64,000 bases of DNA from an uncultured Ruminococcus sp. (GCA_900545345.1 UQYQ01000002.1:95117-159116), one strand, 5' to 3'; positions 16,876-26,035 are shown, counted from the stretch's first letter. Program-made: numbers and translations. The notes: generated by a model not told the origin, from the letters alone.

Positions 16876-18489
16876 TTAATATCCGTATATAGTTTTTCTT
16901 AACAATGCAGAGTTTTTATCAAAGTCAACAACAAGTATTGAAGAACCGTCTGCTCCTGTTCCGTATTCCCAGTATCGTTCATCCGGCTGACTGTCTTCAT
17001 CACCGTAAGGAATTCTAAGTTCAATGCGGTCATAGCCCAGAATGAACGGTGCTCTGAGTGACAAGAAGTAAAGCTGTTTTTTTGTCATGTTAGATGTGAT
17101 TTTAGGGAGAACATTTTCAAGCATCTTATTAATATCGGTCAGGCTTGCATCTTTTATTTTATCCATAATCATATTAAGAACTTTACGCTGACGGTCTGTT
17201 CTGCCGAAATCAGTACCTGTAGTTCCTTTAATATGTCTTATTCTGGCATATGCAAGAGCCTGATTTCCGTTCATATGGATTTCTCCGCCTTTGGTTATAT
17301 AATCTGTGCCATGTTCATTATTAAGATATTTGTTCTGCTCACCAAGAGGATCAATCATAGCTAAAGCTTCTGCTTTAGTAATTTTAATATCCAGTCCGCC
17401 TAAGGCGTCTATAATATCAATAAATGAGAAGAAATCTATCTGAACATAATAATCTATCTGAATATTAAAGTTTTGTTCAATAGTGTCCATTAACAGTTCA
17501 GGACCGCCGTTATTGTAGGCTGCATTTATTTTGTTTTCACCGAATCCCGGAATTTTAACATACATATCCCTCATAAATGAAGTTTGTACAAGCTGTTTTG
17601 TATCTTTGTTTATTGATACTAAAATCATTGAGTCAGAACGGGCATTTTCATTCTCGCTTCTTGAATCGCTTCCGATGATGAGTATGTTTTCAACCTTATC
17701 TGATGAAATAACACTTGCTGAATTAGCAACTCTGTCGCCTGTATCAACCAAATTCATAAGGTCAATATAATGCAGAATTAAAGCTGACGCTAAACCAAAA
17801 AGAATCAGTATTATTAACAGCAGGATAAGTAAAAGCTTTTTAAAGCTGAACTTTTTTTTCTTTTTGCCTTTCTTATTTCTTTTGTCACGGCTGTTATAGC
17901 TATCATACTTTTCACGCTTGCTGTCGTCTCTGTCATAATTTTTTTCGTTATAGCTTGTACGCTGACGCTTGTTAGCTTGAGAACGGCTTTTATAATTGTT
18001 ATTAGGTCTTTGATGAGGGTTTCTGTTTTGGCTGTTTCTTGACTGATTTTTGCTGTTTTGACGACTAGGCTGCCTTTGATTATTGCGTCTTGTGTATCGG
18101 TCTTCATATCCGAAATCATTTGTATTATTCATATTGGCTTGTCCGTTCCTTGTATTTTGGTTATTATATACACGGTCAAAATCCCGAATATCTTTCTGAT
18201 AGTAATCACCATATGGGTTTTGACCGTATTGATATTCATATCTGCTGTTACTGTCAGGTCGGTAATTAGGATTTTGAAACGGGTTTTCTTTTTTTGTGTT
18301 TTTAGTGGGATCTATGTCTATGTTAATTTCTTCATGAAAGCCTTTTGCAAACTCAGCACCGAGTTCTTCTTCTCTTGAATCGGCATTAAACGCTTTATCA
18401 TAATAGTCAGTAAAGTTTTCATTGCTTTTATTTCCCTTAAAACGATAGGTGCCATCTTGATTTATTGAGTCTTTTTCGTCGAATCTCAT
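16876..18489 (-). CDS. LytR-CpsA-Psr (LCP) family wall-polymer ligase
   Basis: 537 residues. A long cytoplasmic N-terminal tail (about 1-215), very rich in Asn, Arg, Gln and Tyr and ending in a Lys cluster, precedes one transmembrane helix (LLLILLLIILILFG...). The extracellular LCP domain has NILIIGSDSR, RSDSMILVSI, SFMRDMYVKI, KINAAY and a FGRTDRQRKVL arginine motif. LCP enzymes attach undecaprenyl-linked teichoic acids or polysaccharides to peptidoglycan, so this is the likely ligase for the polymer made by the 33-46 kb cluster (inference). The tail is unusually long for the family. Confidence 0.92.
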   Translation of the reverse strand: MRFDEKDSINQDGTYRFKGNKSNENFTDYYDKAFNADSREEELGAEFAKGFHEEINIDIDPTKNTKKENPFQNPNYRPDSNSRYEYQYGQNPYGDYYQKDIRDFDRVYNNQNTRNGQANMNNTNDFGYEDRYTRRNNQRQPSRQNSKNQSRNSQNRNPHQRPNNNYKSRSQANKRQRTSYNEKNYDRDDSKREKYDSYNSRDKRNKKGKKKKKFSFKKLLLILLLIILILFGLASALILHYIDLMNLVDTGDRVANSASVISSDKVENILIIGSDSRSENENARSDSMILVSINKDTKQLVQTSFMRDMYVKIPGFGENKINAAYNNGGPELLMDTIEQNFNIQIDYYVQIDFFSFIDIIDALGGLDIKITKAEALAMIDPLGEQNKYLNNEHGTDYITKGGEIHMNGNQALAYARIRHIKGTTGTDFGRTDRQRKVLNMIMDKIKDASLTDINKMLENVLPKITSNMTKKQLYFLSLRAPFILGYDRIELRIPYGDEDSQPDERYWEYGTGADGSSILVVDFDKNSALLRKTIYGY

Positions 18490-18568
18490 GGATTACCCCT
18501 CCTTTGAAACCGTCGTTTTATTTTACATATTATATATTCTTTACAAATAAAAGTCAAATAATCGACAT

Positions 18569-19222
18569 TTATATATTATTTTTTAAAATAGGAATAAGCA
18601 AATCGAGACTGTCAATTCTTTCGTATAAAAAACTTTTAATTTCTTCATCAGGCTCTGATAAATCAGGAACCATAACAGCTTTGCACCCCGCATCGTGTGC
18701 GGAAATAATGCCATTGGGTGAATCCTCTAAGGCAATAGCCTCACACGGCAAAACGCCTAGCTCCTCGCAGGCTTTTAAATATATATCGGGCTTTGGCTTT
18801 CCGTTCTTAACCATAGTTGCACAGACTATTTTATCAAAGTATTTTTTTACATCAATTATGTCGAGATACATTGATGCACGCTTTAAATCAGTAGCCGTTG
18901 CAACAGATGTTTTATATCCGTTTTCTTTTAAGTATATTAAAAGTTCATCAAGACCTTTTTTCTTTTCAATTCCGTTTTTTAATATGTAAGCGTTCATCAG
19001 TTCAATGCGTCTGGCACGAACTGCTTTGTAATCGAAACTGTTTCCGAAACGCTTTTTAAGTTTAATCTCTGTGTATTTACCGGCCAAACTTCTTATTGAA
19101 AGTACATCTTCCTTGGTCATATTAAACCCAAAGCTTTGAGCCGACTCTATCCAAAATCTCATAAGAAGCTTTTCTGTGTCAATCATGAGGCCGTCCATAT
19201 CAAATATAACCGCTTTTATCAT
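18569..19222 (-). CDS. HAD-superfamily phosphatase, beta-phosphoglucomutase-like
   Basis: 217 residues. The nucleophile motif is FDMDGLMIDTE at residue 8, then motif II SVATAT (about 108), Lys in GKPKPDIYL (about 148) and motif IV ALEDSPNGIISA (about 167). It is a cytosolic HAD subfamily IA enzyme with a helical cap, a phosphatase or phosphomutase on small phosphorylated metabolites; the substrate is unknown. It stands alone, with an 80-bp gap to the LCP gene. Confidence 0.88.
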   Translation of the reverse strand: MIKAVIFDMDGLMIDTEKLLMRFWIESAQSFGFNMTKEDVLSIRSLAGKYTEIKLKKRFGNSFDYKAVRARRIELMNAYILKNGIEKKKGLDELLIYLKENGYKTSVATATDLKRASMYLDIIDVKKYFDKIVCATMVKNGKPKPDIYLKACEELGVLPCEAIALEDSPNGIISAHDAGCKAVMVPDLSEPDEEIKSFLYERIDSLDLLIPILKNNI

Positions 19223-19353
19223 AGTTTTACTCCAAATGCTTAATAATACACATTATAACATAAAATGAGGTTTATGTCTAATATTAAGTTGCGGCAGAAC
19301 TTTTTATATGGTATAATTATGTTTATAATTGCTATATTATCAGGAGAATTAAG

Positions 19354-20094
19354 ATGCAGAAAAATAAAATTAATCAGTTTTCAAGAACAGAGCTTTTGCT
19401 TGGAGCTGACGGTGTAGAAAAGCTAAAGCAAAGCAGAGTGGCTGTTTTCGGAGTCGGCGGAGTCGGAGGTTTTGTCATAGAGGCACTTGCTCGTGCAGGA
19501 GTAGGAGAGCTTGACATAATTGATAATGATATTGTGTCGCTGAGTAACATAAACCGTCAGATTATCGCAGACCACAAGACGATAGGCAAGCCTAAAACCG
19601 AAGTTATGAAAAGCAGAATACTTGATATAAATCCGTCTGCAAAGGTAAATGACTTTCAGGTTTTCTATAATGCGGAAACATCAGACAGCTTTGATTTTTC
19701 TAAGTATGATTATGTTGTTGACGCTATTGATACTGTGACAGGAAAGCTTTTAATTATAGAAAATGCAGATAAGTTTAAAGTTCCTGTAATAAGCTCAATG
19801 GGGACCGGTAACAAGCTTGACCCAACCAGATTTGAGGTAACCGACATTTATAAGACTTCGGTTTGCCCGTTAGCAAGGGTTATGAGGCGTGAGCTTAAAT
19901 CAAGAGGGATAAAAAAGCTGAAAGTTGTTTATTCAAAGGAAGAACCGGTTTCTTTAAAAATTTCTGACGATAGACTTGCTGAGAAAAAGGGAAGCGGGAC
20001 AGCTCCGGGAAGTGTTTCTTTTGTTCCGTCAGCAGCGGGGCTTATAATTGCAGGAGAGGTAGTTAAAGATTTAGTTGGAATGAATAACGAATAA
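19354..20094 (+). CDS. tcdA: tRNA threonylcarbamoyladenosine dehydratase
   Basis: 246 residues of the E1/ThiF-like CsdL/TcdA family: LLGADGVEKLKQSRVAVFGVGGVGGF (ATP-binding, about 15-40), DNDIVSLSNINRQ, DAIDTV and SSMGTGNKLDP. TcdA cyclises t6A to ct6A at position 37 of ANN-decoding tRNAs in an ATP-dependent step. The start ATG follows CAGGAGAATTAAG. The next gene begins within 13 nt, so they are probably co-transcribed. Confidence 0.93.
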   Translation: MQKNKINQFSRTELLLGADGVEKLKQSRVAVFGVGGVGGFVIEALARAGVGELDIIDNDIVSLSNINRQIIADHKTIGKPKTEVMKSRILDINPSAKVNDFQVFYNAETSDSFDFSKYDYVVDAIDTVTGKLLIIENADKFKVPVISSMGTGNKLDPTRFEVTDIYKTSVCPLARVMRRELKSRGIKKLKVVYSKEEPVSLKISDDRLAEKKGSGTAPGSVSFVPSAAGLIIAGEVVKDLVGMNNE

Positions 20095-20106
20095 AACGGT
20101 GTGGTG

Positions 20107-20676
20107 ATGAAAATGAAGGAAAAGATACTTTATACAATTTCAAGAATCGGAATTCTGCTTATGGCAAATGTGATTTGCTCAATACTCTCTGTAACACTTG
20201 TTTCGTGGATAGTGAACTTGTTTTCGCAGGGAAGCGGAAGCAAATTTAAAGAAGCTCTGTTTGAGGGCGGAGGAGTCTGGTCATTTATTGCATGGATAAT
20301 GCTTTTAATTATTCTGCTGATACTGTTTATTGATGATGGGATAAGGCAATCTGCATATGAAACTTACGATTCTGTTTCAACATCAATAGTTTTAATACTT
20401 ATGTTTGCGGTTTATTATATTCCGGTTTTGTTTATTAATAAAACTTCGGGAAAAGCAACCACAGGTTTTAAAAGCTTTTATTTTCCGAATAAATGGATAA
20501 TCGAAAAGTTTTCTCTTGATTATATAAAAGCAGCACTTTTAGGAATCGAAATTATTCTTATATTGTGCTTAGCAGGATATATGACTGCACATGCAGTTTA
20601 TATGAAAAAGCATCCCGTTCTTGATTGGAGAGTTAAAAATCCAAATGAAGAATATTCATCAAAAGAAAATCAATAA
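20107..20676 (+). CDS. Integral membrane protein of unknown function
   Basis: About 189 residues with four predicted membrane segments (around residues 14-34, 58-77, 93-115 and 142-165) and a charged C-terminus. No family motif is recognised. Two GTG codons, the ATG at 20107 and another ATG at 20113 are all in frame; I use the first ATG, but no strong ribosome site separates them. It follows tcdA closely and ends at a terminator, suggesting a two-gene unit. Confidence 0.65.
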   Translation: MKMKEKILYTISRIGILLMANVICSILSVTLVSWIVNLFSQGSGSKFKEALFEGGGVWSFIAWIMLLIILLILFIDDGIRQSAYETYDSVSTSIVLILMFAVYYIPVLFINKTSGKATTGFKSFYFPNKWIIEKFSLDYIKAALLGIEIILILCLAGYMTAHAVYMKKHPVLDWRVKNPNEEYSSKENQ

Positions 20677-20680
20677 CAAA

Positions 20681-20714
20681 AAAGCCTATCGGTTATTCGA
20701 TAGGCTTTAACTTT
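20681..20714. terminator. Bidirectional terminator
   Basis: AAAAGCCTATCG / CGATAGGCTTT stem between two convergent genes, with A and T runs on both sides. Confidence 0.88.
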
Positions 20715-22078
20715 TATTCATTGTATTTATCCATGTATTCCTGCTCTTTTTTCTTATATCTTTTGTTTGCTATTGCTTTAAAAATCAGAATATATAACAA
20801 GACAACTGTTATAATTATCACAAGTGCAATTTTAAATTGCTTTGAGGAGAAAAACTTGCTTGCAACAGCAGCTTCCGCTTTAATTGTTGCCCGTTCAAGG
20901 TCGTTTGTTGCAACAAGATTAACAGAGCCTATTGTTTCACCCTCATAAATAAGCTCAAGCTTGCCGAGAGTATCACCCTTATAAACCGGTGCGATAATGT
21001 TTTCATCAACAGTTATTTTACGCTCAACCTGATTCATGTCAATTGAACTGAGCCAGATTTTAGATACTTCGTTAGCAGGCTTTAAATTAACAAAATCAGC
21101 ACCTTTTCCGTATGAAACACCGGCTTCAGTAATTTCTTCATTTTCTTTTACAAATACATTGTAGTTTAAATTGTCAAATGCCCACATATAAAGTTTTTTG
21201 TGGTCCTGACAATTATACATAACATCGTTTCCCTGTTTGTCTTTTGCCGGTGCTTTCATTGAAACAATTAAATATGTATAGCCGTTTTTGGTGGCAACTG
21301 ATGCTAAACATCTTCCGGCTTCATCATAGTAACCGGTTTTTATACCGTTTACATATCCATAATAAAAATCAGATGTTTCGTCAAGAAGTGCATTTGTACT
21401 GACTATTGTGGTTCCGTTAGCCATTGTATAATTTTGCTTTGATGTTATTTCAGTAAAAATAGGGTAGTTGTTAATTGCATATTTACAGAGAATAGCTTGG
21501 TCCTTACAGGTTGTAATATTTGTATTCCCGTCAAGGTCAAGGCCGTGAGCGTTGTAATAAATAGTGTTCTTCATACCGAGTGCTCCTGCCTTGGCGTTCA
21601 TCATTTCAACAAATCCGTCAAGTGAACCGCCTATATTTATCGCAAGAATATTTGCAGCTTCACAGGCTGACGGAATCATGAGTGCACAAAGCAAATCGTA
21701 ATAGCTCAGCTTTTCATTTTTTTGGATACCTGCATTTGAAGCATATGTACCTTCAAGCTCTTTAAAAGCTTCATATCCTGCAGAAGCTTTAGTTTTTTTC
21801 AGACTTTCAACATCATCTTTAAAAGCGTCTAATACCAAAACGCAGGTCATAATTTTAGTTAATGACGCAGGTTCGTATTGAGTGTCTGAATTTAAGTCAA
21901 TAATAGTATTTTCAGTGTCTAAGTTTTCCATATAAACAGCTTCTGAGGTTATTTTGACACCCTCAGGAGTAAAATCATAAGCTTCACCTGATATTGCAAA
22001 TGCTGCTGAAACCATTGAGAAACTAATTGTCACAGCAGTCAGCATACTAAGCTTTCTTAAAAGTTTAAAATTTTTCAT
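20714..22078 (-). CDS. D-alanyl-D-alanine carboxypeptidase (penicillin-binding protein)
   Basis: 454 residues. A signal peptide (about 1-28) precedes a class A DacF/PBP5-type domain with the SxxK motif ASLTK (Ser72-Lys75), the SxN-like motif as PSACEAAN (about 137) and KTG in NGIKTGYYD (about 245). A C-terminal transmembrane helix (about 417-438) is followed by a Lys-rich tail. It trims the terminal D-Ala from peptidoglycan stem peptides at the outer membrane face. The second motif reads SAC rather than SxN, which is common in this subfamily. Confidence 0.93.
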   Translation of the reverse strand: MKNFKLLRKLSMLTAVTISFSMVSAAFAISGEAYDFTPEGVKITSEAVYMENLDTENTIIDLNSDTQYEPASLTKIMTCVLVLDAFKDDVESLKKTKASAGYEAFKELEGTYASNAGIQKNEKLSYYDLLCALMIPSACEAANILAINIGGSLDGFVEMMNAKAGALGMKNTIYYNAHGLDLDGNTNITTCKDQAILCKYAINNYPIFTEITSKQNYTMANGTTIVSTNALLDETSDFYYGYVNGIKTGYYDEAGRCLASVATKNGYTYLIVSMKAPAKDKQGNDVMYNCQDHKKLYMWAFDNLNYNVFVKENEEITEAGVSYGKGADFVNLKPANEVSKIWLSSIDMNQVERKITVDENIIAPVYKGDTLGKLELIYEGETIGSVNLVATNDLERATIKAEAAVASKFFSSKQFKIALVIIITVVLLYILIFKAIANKRYKKKEQEYMDKYNE

Positions 22079-22260
22079 CTATGTATCTCCTAACAAAATA
22101 AACTATATTAAGTTTATAAAAAAATCAATAAAAATATATGTATTTTGCAAAAATTCAAAAGTTAATTGACAAGAATAATTATAACAAATATTATTGATTT
22201 TGAAAAGAGAGTTAAAAAAAAATTCAAATTATTTTCACTGTGAAAATTTGGATAAATATA

Positions 22261-22998
22261 TTAATCATTGACCTTATAGATTATAGAGTTACCGGATTTG
22301 CCGATTCTCTTTACAATACCCAGATATGTAAGAATGTTGAGAGTTGTCTGAGCAGTATTTCTGTGGATTTTTGCACATTTTGAAAAGTCTTTTGATGTGA
22401 ATTCCTCCGGAAGATTTTGAGGTAAAAATTTTCTGTAGTCATCTATACAATTAAATTCAACTTCATCAATAATATCAATCGGTATTCGGTCACACCTTGA
22501 TGAGCCTCGTTTTTTATTTTTAGACCAGCCGTTTAAATATCTTATATCTTCAACCTCCAAAAGCAAAAGCCTTAGGTGCATTCTGGGATTATCTAGAGTG
22601 TATTTTATCGAATAAAGTTCATGAACGGCATCGTATATTGTAGCCTTATACGGTGATTTTCTGCGGTTTGTACACTCTCCGGTTTCGGTGTCGAGCCATG
22701 ATAAATATTTTACCGCCGGAAGAGCAGTGACAACGGTTACATTACAAAACTCTAAAAAGCAGTCGAGTTTTTTAGTCAGCCTGTGAAAAGCTCTTGTTTG
22801 AATTTCTATAATTCCCGATTCACTTATAATATCAGCAACGAAATTACCCACTTTTACTTCTTGGCTGTCTGAAAACGGCTGATAATATTCTTTTAAAACT
22901 GCGTGCATTGTTTTTTCACTCAGAGTGCCTATTCCTTTTTTATCACGCTTGTTTCCGACAATTCTGCTGCACGCATTTAAAAAAGCTTGTCTATCCAT
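22261..22998 (-). CDS. Nuclease-like protein with C-terminal winged helix
   Basis: 245 residues from ATG 22998, chosen because CAGGAGATTTTTTG precedes it. Residues about 25-90 show a pattern like a PD-(D/E)xK core: NFVADII...GIIEIQTRAF, with Asp, then Glu-x-Gln, followed by KKLDCFLEF. The C-terminal 65 residues look like a winged helix-turn-helix (FTSKDFSKCAKIHRNTAQTTLNIL...). I do not know a named family. It could be an inactive or active restriction-like domain tied to DNA binding; function is not assigned. It is separated by a terminator from the cobalamin operon. Confidence 0.7.
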   Translation of the reverse strand: MDRQAFLNACSRIVGNKRDKKGIGTLSEKTMHAVLKEYYQPFSDSQEVKVGNFVADIISESGIIEIQTRAFHRLTKKLDCFLEFCNVTVVTALPAVKYLSWLDTETGECTNRRKSPYKATIYDAVHELYSIKYTLDNPRMHLRLLLLEVEDIRYLNGWSKNKKRGSSRCDRIPIDIIDEVEFNCIDDYRKFLPQNLPEEFTSKDFSKCAKIHRNTAQTTLNILTYLGIVKRIGKSGNSIIYKVND

Positions 22999-23061
22999 CA
23001 AAAAATCTCCTGAAATTAAATTTAGTCTATTGTCAGTATACCATAACAAAGACAAAAACAA

Positions 23062-23113
23062 AAGCTTCTGATTACATTTCACAGAATAAATGTGATTGTA
23101 AGCAGAAGCTTAA
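23062..23113 (-). terminator. Terminator of the cobalamin-controlled operon
   Basis: Long stem AAGCTTCTG..TTACA..ATTT / AAAT..TGTAA..CAGAAGCTT followed on the minus strand by TTTGTTTTTG. It closes the riboswitch operon immediately after the DUF4430 gene. Confidence 0.88.
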
Positions 23114-23116
23114 ATC

Positions 23117-23902
23117 TTAATATGTGGTTACAAAACTCCAAATTAATATATCATTATCGTTTAGAACATATTTATCAGAGCTTTTTGAAGGTTTTTTGCC
23201 GTTTATTTTGTAAGACCAGCCGCTGAACTTTCCGCATTGTTTTTCACCAATCGGTCCTATGCTTTTTACATAGCTTTTATTTATGCACACAATTGGAATA
23301 TTCATTTTTTCACAGATTGTTTTAGTAACATCTAGTGCCGACTGTCCCGATTTGATTTTAATTTCGGTTTTTGGGAGTATAATTCCGCTTTGGGGAAGTA
23401 TAACAGAATCACTTAAATCTTTATGCTCCAAAGCAGATTTACATTCAATTTCAATTGAAATCGAAAATTCATTTTTTTCTTGTGTTTCATTAATTTGCTT
23501 TGAAAAAGAATTTTGAATGTTTTGATTGTAGGTTGTTTGAAGGCTTCGGTTTTTTTGTCTTTGAGTGGTATTTTCAGTTGACTTGTTTACTTGATGTGTT
23601 TGAGCAGTCTTTGTTTTTTTTATTTTATTTGTTTTTCCCGAAACTTTTGCTGCACTTGATGAAGCTGAGACAGTGGTTTTATATTCGTTTTCAGATTTAG
23701 AATTGCTGCCTTTGGCTGTTGTGTTCTTATTGTTAAAAGAAGTTGTTGAATTTGATTCAGACAAAACTGAATCTGTAATCAGTTCTGTGACTGTTTCAGA
23801 AGAGGTGTCATTTTTATTAATTGAATTTTTTTCTTCGGCACAACCGCCGGCAATAAGGGAAAAGACGATTAAAAAAGAAATAAATAATTTTTTAATAAAC
23901 AT
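23117..23902 (-). CDS. Lipoprotein with C-terminal DUF4430 (transcobalamin beta-domain-like)
   Basis: 261 residues. A lipoprotein-type leader (IAGGCAEE, Cys about 21) is followed by about 110 residues of Ser/Thr/Asn/Lys low-complexity linker. The C-terminal domain (about 145-261) has GQSALDVTKTICEK, YVKSIGPIGEKQCGKFSGWSYKINGK and YVLNDNDILIWSF, which is the DUF4430 pattern, the fold of the C-terminal domain of intrinsic factor and transcobalamin. It is co-transcribed with the upstream alpha-barrel-like protein behind a cobalamin riboswitch. I infer a surface cobalamin-binding role; the linker suggests tethering to the membrane. Confidence 0.82.
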   Translation of the reverse strand: MFIKKLFISFLIVFSLIAGGCAEEKNSINKNDTSSETVTELITDSVLSESNSTTSFNNKNTTAKGSNSKSENEYKTTVSASSSAAKVSGKTNKIKKTKTAQTHQVNKSTENTTQRQKNRSLQTTYNQNIQNSFSKQINETQEKNEFSISIEIECKSALEHKDLSDSVILPQSGIILPKTEIKIKSGQSALDVTKTICEKMNIPIVCINKSYVKSIGPIGEKQCGKFSGWSYKINGKKPSKSSDKYVLNDNDILIWSFVTTY

Positions 23903-23928
23903 TTTTCAACTCTCGATTACTATTGATT

Positions 23929-25311
23929 TTATCTTGTTTTTTGGGATTTAACTGCAGACCATTTTCCGTATACAAATCCTGTTTTTCCGTCAGCCTTTTT
24001 ATATGTTTTATAAGCTCTGACTTTAACATAATACTTTTTGTTTCCGCCCAGCTTTTTGATTATCTTTTTATTTGTTTTGGATTTATATGTTTTTGTGCTT
24101 TTAGTAATTTTTTTATTTGTACCTATTTTGATTTGATAACCGTTTGCACTTTTTAACTTATTCCATTTAACCGAAAGCTTTTTCTTGCCCGATACAACTT
24201 TTACTTTGGTAACCTTTTTAGGTTTTGCCGGTTTTACTGTATTATTTAAAGCAGGAGTAATAGCTGTTGGTTTAACACTCGGTTTGTTAGATGTGTTATT
24301 TGACGAAGTCGGTTCTTTGGCATTAGGAGCTATAATTTTATAATAGCAAAGAGCTGTCAAAGCGTCGCCTGTTGCATAATCATTAGGCTCTAAATCGCTG
24401 TCCTGAGCATTTTTGTTTGATTTATTTAAGTATGAGTATGAACCTTTGGTACCTGATACTTTAAATCCTTGAAGCAATTCAAAAGCTTCCTTTGCGTCAT
24501 CTTTCATATTCATTGACGAGAAAGTAACAAGTGCCATAGCAGTTGAATCTGCATTTCCTGCACCTAATGCGTATTCAACACTTGAATCATAACCGTCTGA
24601 ATGTTTCATGGATTTAATGAATTCAATTGATTTGTCAACAGCGCTTTTTACATTGCTGTTTGAATTATAATAAGGAGCAAGAGCTTTGATAAAATAACCG
24701 TTTGTATCAACGCTGATTCCCCAATAGTTGAATCCTCCGCCGATTGAAGAATCTTTATAAATTCCGAGTATAGATGTTATAAGAGTGTTAATTGCATTTT
24801 CATTTTTGCTGTATTTAGTTAAAGCTTCTAAAGAGTCAGCCGCACCATATGCGTCATTTGACAGAAGTGTATCCCAGTCTGAATAGTTTTCAAGTGTTTC
24901 AACTAAATTGTATCCGTAAAAGTTTTCGGGATTAAATCCTAAGTTCCCCAAGACAATTATGGCTTTGGCCTCTCTTGAAGCACTTTCTTTTACGGTATCA
25001 TTATCATATGTGTCTGTATAGACGAGTTTTCCGTTGTTTTTATCAAGCTCGTTTTTAATATTTACAACAAGGTCATAGCTCATTGTCTTTGTATTTATTC
25101 CCGAAAGAATAAAGCTGTTTATATTTTTGTTGTCAAGTGTTCCTGACGGATTTACCGAATAAAGATATTCTGCTGTTTCGGTAATATCTTTATTTATTCT
25201 GTCTTTTGTTATTTCATTTGAAGAGCAGGTAATTGTCATTAGTGAGATTGATACCACTAAGATACTGATTGCAGCAGCAAAAATACTGCGTTTTAAACTT
25301 TTGTTTTTCAT
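23929..25311 (-). CDS. Exported helical-repeat protein (terpenoid-cyclase/transcobalamin alpha-domain-like) with Fn3-like C-terminus
   Basis: 460 residues. An N-terminal export signal ends near a Cys (TITCSS). The central part (about 35-330) has repeated helical-hairpin motifs such as SREAKAIIVLGNLG, AADSLEALTKY, NADSTAMALVTFSSM and YATGDALTALCYY, typical of the alpha6/alpha6 barrel of squalene-cyclase-like and transcobalamin alpha domains. A Pro/Thr/Asn linker leads to a Lys-rich Fn3-like module (about 365-460; WNKLKSANGYQIKI, YYVKVRAYK). It is the first gene after the cobalamin riboswitch, followed 26 nt later by the DUF4430 lipoprotein. Cobalamin capture is inferred. Confidence 0.8.
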   Translation of the reverse strand: MKNKSLKRSIFAAAISILVVSISLMTITCSSNEITKDRINKDITETAEYLYSVNPSGTLDNKNINSFILSGINTKTMSYDLVVNIKNELDKNNGKLVYTDTYDNDTVKESASREAKAIIVLGNLGFNPENFYGYNLVETLENYSDWDTLLSNDAYGAADSLEALTKYSKNENAINTLITSILGIYKDSSIGGGFNYWGISVDTNGYFIKALAPYYNSNSNVKSAVDKSIEFIKSMKHSDGYDSSVEYALGAGNADSTAMALVTFSSMNMKDDAKEAFELLQGFKVSGTKGSYSYLNKSNKNAQDSDLEPNDYATGDALTALCYYKIIAPNAKEPTSSNNTSNKPSVKPTAITPALNNTVKPAKPKKVTKVKVVSGKKKLSVKWNKLKSANGYQIKIGTNKKITKSTKTYKSKTNKKIIKKLGGNKKYYVKVRAYKTYKKADGKTGFVYGKWSAVKSQKTR

Positions 25312-25335
25312 TGTTTTTTCCTCTTTTCTAAAAAA

Positions 25336-25372
25336 TAAAAAGTACGGCGTTCAAAAAACGAAAACCGTACTT
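25336..25372 (-). terminator. Riboswitch expression-platform terminator
   Basis: AGTACGG / CCGTACT stem with a T-rich 3' tail (TTTTTA) between the cobalamin aptamer and the first gene. Premature termination on cobalamin binding would explain OFF control. Confidence 0.75.
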
Positions 25373-25439
25373 TTGTGTATACAAATCAAAGCCTTAAGAA
25401 AATTTATTTTCTAAAAGCCATATTAACCAAAAATCCAAT

Positions 25440-25672
25440 TGCCCGATTTTTATAACGCTCCTTGCATCCGGCAGGTCTCCTGACTTTTAACCTTAGCATA
25501 AAAAAGCACCTTCTCACCCTAAAGGGCAATGGCAATCGCTTTTTTCATCGGTATAATTTACAGTAGTGGCTGCTGTGGTAGAATTTCACTACGCTTCCCT
25601 ATTATAAGCGACCAAAACAGGGGAATTATATATATCAGCCTGTTCTCGCTTCACCGAATACAATATTCTTTT
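25440..25672 (-). promoter_or_regulatory. Cobalamin riboswitch
   Basis: The minus strand contains the B12-box sequence AAGTCAGGAGACCTGCC, plus GGGAAGCG...GTGAAATTCTAC, CAGCAGCCACTACTGTAA and GGGTGAGAAGGTGC, the conserved core of the adenosylcobalamin-class aptamer. It controls the two downstream exported-protein genes, most likely shutting them off when cobalamin is plentiful. Confidence 0.95.
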
Positions 25673-25729
25673 TTTATATCATATCACATCAATTGGAATT
25701 TGTAAAGGGAAGGGAATATAAGAAAAATA

Positions 25730-25770
25730 AAAAAGCATCAGCACTGTATTGAAACAGCGTTGATGCTCGA
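25730..25770 (-). terminator. Terminator of the ylxM-ffh-rpsP-khpA operon
   Basis: AGCATCAGC / GCGTTGATGCT stem followed on the minus strand by TTTTTTATTTTTC, after the stop of khpA. Confidence 0.88.
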
Positions 25771-25786
25771 TTTTCGAAATTAATTA

Positions 25787-26020
25787 TTAGTCGATTTCGA
25801 CCATGATTTTTTTGCCCTCTTTTGAAGCTTTTGCACGCATTACTGTTCGGATAGCTTTAGCAATTCTGCCTTGCTTTCCGATAACTCTGCCCATATCATC
25901 GGGAGCAACATGAAGATGATATGTTATAATACCTTCATCATTTGGCTCGTCCACGACAATTTCAACAGAGCTTTTGTCTTCAACAAGATCAGCAACTATT
26001 GTTTCTAGCAGTTCTTTCAT
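25787..26020 (-). CDS. khpA: KH-domain RNA-binding protein KhpA
   Basis: 77 residues, the usual length. A single KH domain carries the GxxG loop as IGKQGRIAKAIRTVMRA. KhpA (YlqC) binds RNA, often with KhpB/Jag, and affects cell division and envelope synthesis in Firmicutes. It sits after rpsP as in the standard ffh-rpsP-ylqC order. The start ATG has AAGGAGAAG upstream. Confidence 0.95.
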   Translation of the reverse strand: MKELLETIVADLVEDKSSVEIVVDEPNDEGIITYHLHVAPDDMGRVIGKQGRIAKAIRTVMRAKASKEGKKIMVEID

Positions 26021-26035
26021 AAAATCTTCTCCTTA

